Made by a program: the position numbers and the translations under genes. From Flammeovirgaceae bacterium (GTDB taxonomy: Bacteria > Bacteroidota > Bacteroidia > Cytophagales > Cyclobacteriaceae), in the NCBI GenBank assembly GCA_027487845.1, contig JAIYCV010000045.1, positions 1 to 61,120 on the forward strand: 61,120 nt of DNA, in the 5' to 3' direction. Position 1 is the first letter of the stretch. Each line of letters starts with the position of its first letter. Shown here piece after piece: positions 55,299-61,120 of the stretch. The notes below the pieces were generated by a model, which was not told the DNA's origin, did not search any database, and worked only from the letters and a program-made list of their open reading frames with translations.

Positions 55299-56219
55299 AT
55301 GAGCAATAACGCCAATCTTTGGGGTATCGACTTAGGTGGAACGAAAGTAGAGGGAGCAATATTGAAATCCGCAACTAATCCTGACGTTTTATTCCGCGAT
55401 CGCCTTCCTACGGAAGGTCATTTAGGTTATGAACACATTCTTGGTCAGATAAAAAGAGTGGTTGATATGATGGTTGCAAAAATGGGTTACAAGCCTGCTA
55501 CCATTGGCATTGCAACACCAGGAACATTAGATCCAGGTCTTGGTTTGATGAAAAACAGCAACTCTACCAGCCTGAACGGAAAGCCCTTGAAAGCCGATTT
55601 AGAAAGGATGATGGGCATTGAATTTAAAATGGCCAACGATGCAAATTGCTTCGCATTGGCAGAGGCCAACATGGGTATTGCAAAAGAAAAATTCCCCAAT
55701 GCGCAGGTTGTATTTGGTGTAATAATGGGCACCGGTGTAGGCGGAGGCGTGGTGGTGGAAGGCAAAGTGATCAACGGGCTGCAGGGAATAGGAGGGGAGT
55801 GGGGGCATAATTTCTTAGATGAGTCGGGTGGCCCCTGTTACTGCGGCAAGGCAGGTTGTGTGGAAAAAATATTAGCCGGCCCAGCGCTTGAGAAATTCTA
55901 CGCTGAGCGCAGCGGGCAGCAGAAAAATTTAAAAGAAATCTACGACTTGTACAACGTTGGAAATGATCTCCACGCGAAAGAAACCATGGAAAGAATGATT
56001 CACTTTTTCGGTTTAGCGTTAAGTGTAGTGGTAAATATCCTAGATCCAGATGCAATTGTGATTGGTGGGGGTGTAGGAAATATAGATTTGATCTATTCCG
56101 AAGGGGTAAAGTCGTTACAAAAATATATTTTTAATAGCGGAAGGTTGGACACACCCGTGTTGAGGCCTAAGTTGGGCGATAGTGCGGGCGTATTTGGGGC
56201 GGCTTTCTTAGCAATTTAA
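55299..56219 (+). CDS. ROK family sugar kinase, probable glucokinase
   Basis: 306 residues. Phosphate motif GIDLGGTKVEGAI at the start, MANDANCFALAEA with the catalytic Asp near 110, GTGVGGGVVVEG near 145 and the ROK zinc-binding site, a His then GGPCYCGKAGCVE near 185. There is no N-terminal helix-turn-helix, so it is an enzyme, not a repressor. It likely phosphorylates glucose released by the GH65 enzyme encoded in the same group. PfkB kinase follows after 98 nt. Confidence 0.87.
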   Translation: MSNNANLWGIDLGGTKVEGAILKSATNPDVLFRDRLPTEGHLGYEHILGQIKRVVDMMVAKMGYKPATIGIATPGTLDPGLGLMKNSNSTSLNGKPLKADLERMMGIEFKMANDANCFALAEANMGIAKEKFPNAQVVFGVIMGTGVGGGVVVEGKVINGLQGIGGEWGHNFLDESGGPCYCGKAGCVEKILAGPALEKFYAERSGQQKNLKEIYDLYNVGNDLHAKETMERMIHFFGLALSVVVNILDPDAIVIGGGVGNIDLIYSEGVKSLQKYIFNSGRLDTPVLRPKLGDSAGVFGAAFLAI

Positions 56220-56265
56220 TAAGATGACAGATTTCCTATTGCTGGTTACAAATTTTTAGTGTGTA

Positions 56266-56301
56266 ATTTCAAACCTGCAATTTGAAATCTGTAATTTGAC
56301 A
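56266..56301. repeat. Intergenic inverted repeat ATTTCAAA/TTTGAAAT with tandem words
   Basis: An 8-bp inverted repeat (56266-56273, 56281-56288, 7-nt loop) followed by GTAATTTGACA (56291-56301), which is an exact copy of 31608-31618. CTGYAATTTGA occurs twice. Confidence 0.65.
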
Positions 56302-56317
56302 TTTAAAATAAAAACCA

Positions 56318-57289
56318 ATGGATAAAATAGCAGTTCTTGGCCCTATCCCCCGCGACCATATTGTTACTCATCAGGGTGACCTAATCCAAAAATGGGGCTG
56401 TGTAACGCATCCCGTTATTGCGTTGTCTATCATGGCTGGCGAACAATTAGAGATCATTCCTGTGTCTCATGTGCGTGAAGTAGATAAAGACAATGTGGCC
56501 GAAGTATTCAAAGGGTATAAAGGGATTAATCTTAAACATGTTACTTCAAAAAAAGATCAAGGTGATATAATCAGTTTGCGGTTTGTAGATCAAAACAATC
56601 GCATAGAGCGCCAAACTGGCTTTATGGATCCTATCGTGCCAAATGATGTAAAGAATTTATTGGATTGTAATGCGTTTGTGTTTATTCCCATTAGCGATTA
56701 TGAGATTTCATTAGAAACACTTCGCTACTTAAAGGAAAATAGTAAAGGCGTGATTATTTTTGATGCCCATGGCCCAACTACAGCCTGCTTGATAAACGGA
56801 GAGCGCCAACGCAAGTTTTGGGTCGATCGTGATGTTTGGCTTCCCTATATTGATGTGCTAAAAATGAATTTGGAAGAAGCACATGCATCGTGGTTTAAGA
56901 AAGAATACGAAAGCTCCGATTTTAACGCAGAGCCTGAGTTTGATAGAGATTTACTGAGAGAGTTTGCGCTACATTGTTTGAATCAGGGAGTTAAGTGCGT
57001 TTATGTAACAGTAGATTCCAGAGGATGTATGACCTATTATTTGGAGAAAGGTAAGTTGATCGAGGAAATGATACCAGCAATTAAGGTGCAGACGGTAATT
57101 GATACAACAGGTTGTGGCGATTCTTTTGCAGGCGGTGTAGGTTTTGGTCTAATACAAAATAAGAAAGATTATGTTGGCGCGGCTCGCTATGGCAATGCGC
57201 TCGGGGCATTGCGTACGCAAGGTAAAACCTTTGATGTTTTCAAACCATTAAAAGAAACACAACAAATAATAAAGCAAGGACACGTATAA
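56318..57289 (+). CDS. PfkB family carbohydrate kinase
   Basis: 323 residues of the ribokinase/fructokinase fold. The C-terminal PfkB signature DTTGCGDSFAGGVGFGL near 265 holds the anion hole and the catalytic Asp. GPIPRDHIVTHQGD at the start and KMNLEEAHASWF near 185 fit the family, but the N-terminal half lacks the usual paired-glycine signature. The sugar substrate is uncertain. Its place between a glucokinase-like gene and beta-phosphoglucomutase suggests a second hexose, for example fructose from a sucrose-like disaccharide. Confidence 0.8.
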   Translation: MDKIAVLGPIPRDHIVTHQGDLIQKWGCVTHPVIALSIMAGEQLEIIPVSHVREVDKDNVAEVFKGYKGINLKHVTSKKDQGDIISLRFVDQNNRIERQTGFMDPIVPNDVKNLLDCNAFVFIPISDYEISLETLRYLKENSKGVIIFDAHGPTTACLINGERQRKFWVDRDVWLPYIDVLKMNLEEAHASWFKKEYESSDFNAEPEFDRDLLREFALHCLNQGVKCVYVTVDSRGCMTYYLEKGKLIEEMIPAIKVQTVIDTTGCGDSFAGGVGFGLIQNKKDYVGAARYGNALGALRTQGKTFDVFKPLKETQQIIKQGHV

Positions 57290-57293
57290 TTTA

Positions 57294-57339
57294 GTTGGTA
57301 GTTGTTGGTTGATCGTTATCCGCACCAACAACTACCAAC
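57294..57339. repeat. Perfect 16-bp inverted repeat between pfkB-type gene and pgmB
   Basis: GTTGGTAGTTGTTGGT (57294-57309) and ACCAACAACTACCAAC (57324-57339) are exact complements around a 14-nt loop. There is no T run directly after, so it is not a classical terminator. It could be an RNA hairpin tuning expression between the two genes or a small mobile palindrome. Confidence 0.85.
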
Positions 57340-57361
57340 CGTTAACGAACAACGAGATAAA

Positions 57362-58006
57362 ATGATAAAAGCATGTATTTTTGATCTGGACGGAGTGATA
57401 GTAGACACGGCACATTATCATTTTGTGGCGTGGCAACGGCTGGCAAGAGAATTAGGAATTACGTTTACCGAAAAAGAAAACGAACGTCTTAAAGGAGTGA
57501 GTAGGATGCGTTCGCTTGAAATAATTTTAGAAATTGGTGGCATAGAATTATCCGAGGAAGAAAAAGAAAAACTCGCTTTACGAAAAAATGGTTGGTTTGT
57601 GGAGTATATCAATGCGATAAAACCGGAGGAAGTATTTTCGGGTGTTCCTGAATTGTTGCAAAGCATCCGAAGCAAAGGAATTAAAGTGGGGCTTGCAAGT
57701 AGCAGCAAAAACGCGGATACTGTGCTGCGTTTATTAGGCATCGGAAATATGTTTGATGCTATTGTGGATGGAACGATGATCGTGAACACCAAACCTAACC
57801 CTGAAATTTTTTTACTAGCTGCTCGTAAGCTAGGCGTTGTTCCTAGCGATTGTGTTGTTTTTGAAGATGCTGAAGCAGGTGTAGAAGCTGCCATTGCCGC
57901 GGGTATGAAGTGCGTGGGCGTGGGCTTGCCTGGTCAGTTAAGTACAGCTAACGAAGTAATACGAAATACAGCTGACTTTCAGTTAGCGGACTTAGAAAAA
58001 TTTTGA
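57362..58006 (+). CDS. pgmB: Beta-phosphoglucomutase
   Basis: 214 residues of the HAD superfamily. It turns beta-glucose-1-phosphate into glucose-6-phosphate. The nucleophile Asp8 and acid-base Asp10 lie in IFDLDGVIVDTAHYHFVAWQ; the cap has LKGVSRMRSLEIIL, and later motifs are GLASSSKNAD, FEDAEAGVEAAIAAG. The ATG at 57362 is used; the longer TTG reading runs back into the inverted repeat. It lies directly before the GH65 gene, as in maltose and trehalose phosphorylase operons. Confidence 0.93.
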   Translation: MIKACIFDLDGVIVDTAHYHFVAWQRLARELGITFTEKENERLKGVSRMRSLEIILEIGGIELSEEEKEKLALRKNGWFVEYINAIKPEEVFSGVPELLQSIRSKGIKVGLASSSKNADTVLRLLGIGNMFDAIVDGTMIVNTKPNPEIFLLAARKLGVVPSDCVVFEDAEAGVEAAIAAGMKCVGVGLPGQLSTANEVIRNTADFQLADLEKF

Positions 58007-58069
58007 CCAGAAGAGAAAACATAGCATAAATTAGGAATCGATTAACGAATAACTACCAAAGAAATAAAA

Positions 58070-60352
58070 ATGAAGAACTACTTAAAACATCACGAGTGGC
58101 AAATTATCGAAGAGGGACTTAACCCTCATTACAATCGAATTTCTGAAAGCGTGTTTAGTATTGGCAACGGTCGTATGGGGCAACGCGCTACTTTTGAAGA
58201 AGACTATTCTGGTGAAACGCATCAAGGTAGTTATGTAGCAGGTATTTATTATCCTGACAAAACTCGGGTAGGGTGGTGGAAGAATGGATATCCCGAGTAC
58301 TTCGCAAAGGTGCTTAACGCTCCCAGCTGGATTGATATTAAAGTTACAATTGGCGATGTGAAGTTGGATTTAGCAAAATGCTCGTTGGAGAATTTCACTC
58401 GCGTGTTGGACATGAAGACGGGCGTGCTGCATCGCTCTTTCTCAGCTACGTTAGTGGACGGAAAAAAAGTGAAGGTAGATGCAAAACGCTTTTGCAGTAT
58501 GGCAGACGGTGAGGTAGGTGCGATACGATATGCCATCACGCCCCTTAATTTTTCTTGTAAAGCGTCTTTCACACTTGCGGCCGATGCCGATGTGGTCAAT
58601 AAAGACTCAAACTACGATGAGAAGTTTTGGGAAGAGGTTTCTAAAGAAGCCAATCTGGGTTGGATGGTATTGGTGGCGCAGACAAAGAAAACACTTTTTC
58701 AAGTTTGCACAGGAATTGAATACACGTTTGAGAGTGAGGGAAAAAAAACCAAGGGTAAGGTATTTACCAACACACGTGAAAAGTATGTCGACAATGTGGT
58801 AGAGTATGAATTGCAGGAGGGTATTGAATTAGTCATCTATAAGTATGCTACCGTTTTATCGTCAGAGAATCACCCAAAGGATAAATTGATAAAAAACTGT
58901 ATAAAAAAACTAGATCATACCAAAGCGCAGGGGTTTGATAAGCTCCTCGTAGATCATGCAAAAGTATGGGAAGAAAAATGGAAGGCATGTGACATCATCA
59001 TTGAGGGAGATATAGCGGCTCAGCAAGGTATTCGCTTCAATATATTTCAGATGATGCAAACCTACACAGGTGCAGATGAACGTCTTAATATCGGGCCTAA
59101 AGGTTTTACAGGAGAGAAATATGGCGGAAGCACCTATTGGGATACTGAAGCCTATTGTCTGCCTTTTTATTTAGGGACATCTGATCCATCCATCGCTCGC
59201 AATCTTTTGATCTACCGATATAAACACCTGCCGAAGGCGATAGAGAATGCGCAAAAGCTAGGCTTTACCGATGGCGCGGCATTTTATCCTTTCGTTACGA
59301 TGAATGGCGAAGAGTGTCATAACGAGTGGGAGATAACGTTCGAAGAAATTCACCGAACAAGTGCCATGGTCTATGCCATGCGCGATTATATCGATTACAC
59401 AGGTGATAAGAATTACTTAGCTGAATTTGGATTGGAAGTCCTTATCGGGATTTCTCGTTTCTGGGCACAACGTGTCAATTGGTCGGCCGATAAAGGCAAA
59501 TATGTTATTTTAGGTGTAACGGGTCCCAATGAATATGAGAACAATGTAAACAACAACTGGTACACAAATTATCTTGGTGCTTGGACATTGCGATTTACAC
59601 AAGATGCAATTAGTCATGTAAAGGCAACGGATGTAGGTCGGTACAATGAAATTGTTGCGAAGACCTCTTTCAAAGAAGTTGAGGAGACGGCCAAATGGAA
59701 AGATATTTCAGACAAGATGTATTATGGTGAGGACAAAGCGCGTGGCGTGTTTTTACAGCAAGACGGATTCCTAGATAAAGAGTTAATACCTGTAAGTCAA
59801 CTCAGGCCGCAAGATAGGCCACTAAATCAAAAATGGTCGTGGGATAGGATCCTTCGCTCGTGTTACATCAAGCAGGCCGATGTACTTCAATGCATGTATT
59901 TATTTGAAGAGGATTTTACCGTTGAACAGATCAAACGCAATTTTGATTTCTACGAACCAATGACGGTGCATGAGTCCTCGTTGTCTCCTTGCGTACATGT
60001 TATATTAGCCAGCAAGATTGGCTATAAGGAGAAGGCATATGAATTCTACCTACGTACTGCTCGGCTAGACCTTGATGACTACAACAACGATACAGAAGAC
60101 GGCTGCCACATTACCTCCATGGCTGGTACGTGGATGAGTGTGGTGAAAGGCTTTGGTGGCATGAAGGTAAAAGATGGCAAGTTGCACTTTGCACCTTACA
60201 TTCCAGAGCAATGGAAATCGTATAGTTTCAATTTAGAGTTCAGAGGGCGCGTGATCAACGTAAAGGTTTCTAAAGATAAAACCGAGACTAAATTAGCTTC
60301 TGGTGAACCATTGGAAATTGTAATGGATGGAAAGCAATTAGCCTTGGCTTAG
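58070..60352 (+). CDS. GH65 family disaccharide phosphorylase
   Basis: 760 residues, cytoplasmic, without signal peptide. GH65 enzymes cleave alpha-glucosides with inversion. The general-acid Glu488 is in TGPNEYENNVNNNWYTN; the beta-sandwich N-terminal domain (FSIGNGRMGQRATFEE) and an (alpha/alpha)6 barrel with YWDTEAYCLPFYL are seen, and EDGCHITSMAGTW near 680 is typical. The mutase that takes beta-glucose-1-phosphate is next door, so it is a phosphorylase (maltose, trehalose, kojibiose or nigerose), not a hydrolase. Which disaccharide is cut cannot be read from sequence. Confidence 0.9.
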   Translation: MKNYLKHHEWQIIEEGLNPHYNRISESVFSIGNGRMGQRATFEEDYSGETHQGSYVAGIYYPDKTRVGWWKNGYPEYFAKVLNAPSWIDIKVTIGDVKLDLAKCSLENFTRVLDMKTGVLHRSFSATLVDGKKVKVDAKRFCSMADGEVGAIRYAITPLNFSCKASFTLAADADVVNKDSNYDEKFWEEVSKEANLGWMVLVAQTKKTLFQVCTGIEYTFESEGKKTKGKVFTNTREKYVDNVVEYELQEGIELVIYKYATVLSSENHPKDKLIKNCIKKLDHTKAQGFDKLLVDHAKVWEEKWKACDIIIEGDIAAQQGIRFNIFQMMQTYTGADERLNIGPKGFTGEKYGGSTYWDTEAYCLPFYLGTSDPSIARNLLIYRYKHLPKAIENAQKLGFTDGAAFYPFVTMNGEECHNEWEITFEEIHRTSAMVYAMRDYIDYTGDKNYLAEFGLEVLIGISRFWAQRVNWSADKGKYVILGVTGPNEYENNVNNNWYTNYLGAWTLRFTQDAISHVKATDVGRYNEIVAKTSFKEVEETAKWKDISDKMYYGEDKARGVFLQQDGFLDKELIPVSQLRPQDRPLNQKWSWDRILRSCYIKQADVLQCMYLFEEDFTVEQIKRNFDFYEPMTVHESSLSPCVHVILASKIGYKEKAYEFYLRTARLDLDDYNNDTEDGCHITSMAGTWMSVVKGFGGMKVKDGKLHFAPYIPEQWKSYSFNLEFRGRVINVKVSKDKTETKLASGEPLEIVMDGKQLALA

Positions 60353-60416
60353 ATAGTATGAAATCTTGCGATAGAAGAACGCCAATTCCTAGTTTCTTTT
60401 GGATTTAATCACCTAC

Positions 60417-61031
60417 ATGTTCACGGGCATCATAGAATCTCTAGGTAAAGTAATATCCGTCAATCAAGATAAGACGAATGTTCACTTTTCGTTCGAAAGT
60501 GATATCAGTAGAGAGTTGAAGGTAGATCAAAGCATTTCACATAATGGCGTTTGTCTTACAGTTACCAACGTACAAGGGAATATTCATTTTGTTACCGCCA
60601 TTGACGAAACTATCAAGAAATCGAACCTAGGAAAATTAGTGGTAGGCGATTTTGTTAATCTGGAGAGATGCATGATTGCTAACGGAAGGTTTGATGGTCA
60701 TGTAGTGCAGGGGCATGTTGACCAAACGGGCATTTGCACTTCAGTAAAAGATGAAAATGGCAGTTGGCTTTATAATTTTGAGTATAACGGAAGTCTTGGA
60801 AATGTTACAGTGGAAAAAGGATCTATCTGTGTGAACGGAGTTAGCCTCACGTGTTTCAACTCAAAACAAAATGGATTTTCCGTGGCCATCATTCCATACA
60901 CCTATGACCATACCAATTTCAGTCAGATAAAAAAGGGTGATACGGTAAACCTTGAGTTTGATATTATCGGCAAATACGTAAAGAGATTATTAGGCCTAAA
61001 TAAAGGCATATTACTGAAAAATAGTTGGTGA
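60417..61031 (+). CDS. ribE: Riboflavin synthase
   Basis: 204 residues with two lumazine-binding repeats. It dismutates two 6,7-dimethyl-8-ribityllumazines into riboflavin. The first repeat starts MFTGIIESLGKV, with SHNGVCLTVTNV and GDFVNLERCM; the second has DGHVVQGHVDQTG, VNGVSLTCF and GDTVNLEFD. The ATG at 60417 starts at the conserved residues; an in-frame TTG 18 nt upstream is less likely. No other rib genes are nearby. A strong terminator follows. Confidence 0.95.
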   Translation: MFTGIIESLGKVISVNQDKTNVHFSFESDISRELKVDQSISHNGVCLTVTNVQGNIHFVTAIDETIKKSNLGKLVVGDFVNLERCMIANGRFDGHVVQGHVDQTGICTSVKDENGSWLYNFEYNGSLGNVTVEKGSICVNGVSLTCFNSKQNGFSVAIIPYTYDHTNFSQIKKGDTVNLEFDIIGKYVKRLLGLNKGILLKNSW

Positions 61032-61070
61032 CACCCCGTTGGGGGCATTGACAATCATATAGTTACAAGG

Positions 61071-61105
61071 AGTTTAGTGAAAGTGGTTTCACTAAACTTT
61101 TTTTG
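61071..61105 (+). terminator. Terminator of ribE
   Basis: AGTTTAGTGAAA and TTTCACTAAACT form a perfect 12-bp stem with GTGG loop, followed directly by TTTTTTT. Confidence 0.92.
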
Positions 61106-61120
61106 TTTATGGAAAAGACA

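Noticed and set aside
57418..57894. 158-residue antisense open frame across pgmB
   Set aside because: It is fully inside a confident gene, has a low-complexity Ser-rich composition and no recognisable domain; a shadow of the coding strand.
61109..61120. Possible start ATGGAAAAGACA of a next gene
   Set aside because: Only four codons are visible at the edge, which is too little to support a gene.

Overview
The window looks like a chromosomal segment of a Bacteroidota bacterium, most likely of the order Cytophagales. The evidence is: two large proteins with C-terminal type IX secretion (T9SS) sorting domains; candidate promoters of the Bacteroidota form (TTTG, 19-21 nt, TAnnTTTG) in place of E. 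coli-type boxes; starts that mostly lack Shine-Dalgarno sequences; GTP-type PEP carboxykinase; and many lipoproteins and outer-membrane barrels. It is moderately AT-rich. I saw no rRNA, tRNA, CRISPR array, transposase or integrase. No gene-free stretch exceeds 300 bases; the longest gaps are 32767-33042 and 43436-43686.

Layout. 1-3761: the 3' end of an unknown coiled-coil gene, then a PKD/T9SS surface protein whose 5' end appears missing. 3845-7082: a solute-binding protein converging on a two-gene arginine module (arginine deiminase plus a CtlX-like citrulline hydrolase). 7143-12238: an MFS sugar transporter divergent from xylB-xylA, then a universal stress protein. 12429-15199: TerB-like protein, phytase-like esterase, sugar aminotransferase. 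15342-23225: six genes suggesting oxidative glycoside breakdown (Gfo/Idh/MocA oxidoreductase, two TIM-barrel isomerases, cytochrome c lipoprotein, DUF1080 hydrolase, and a ThuA/sugar dehydrogenase/PKD/cytochrome c fusion). 23389-25245: pckG. 25385-29993: a secreted TPR-CHAT caspase-like protein in an operon with two paralogous outer-membrane barrels. 30053-32766: M23 peptidase, mog, trhO. 33043-39478: secreted repeat proteins, an ACMSD-like amidohydrolase, a PIN toxin-antitoxin pair, a NudK-like hydrolase and a VOC protein. 39622-40996: ECF sigma factor, membrane anti-sigma candidate and a Spy/CpxP-like protein. 41132-47011: FG-GAP/T9SS protein, an unknown protein, an OM barrel and a vanadium-haloperoxidase-like lipoprotein. 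47186-55167: thioredoxin-fold protein, orphan GAF sensor, and a tight PSD1 / DUF1501 / DUF2231-cytochrome trio. 55299-60352: ROK kinase, PfkB kinase, beta-phosphoglucomutase and GH65 phosphorylase. 60417-61031: riboflavin synthase.

Much of the window is carbohydrate metabolism. Xylose enters through xylA/xylB. Alpha-glucosyl disaccharides can be split by the GH65 enzyme to beta-glucose-1-phosphate plus glucose, which the mutase and ROK kinase send to glucose-6-phosphate. Glycosides may also be oxidised in the envelope by heme-linked dehydrogenases. A near-identical 13-bp near-palindrome lies upstream of both xylB and pckG, suggesting one regulator couples sugar use and gluconeogenesis. Many intergenic gaps carry short tandem or inverted phrase-like repeats with exact words shared between distant gaps.
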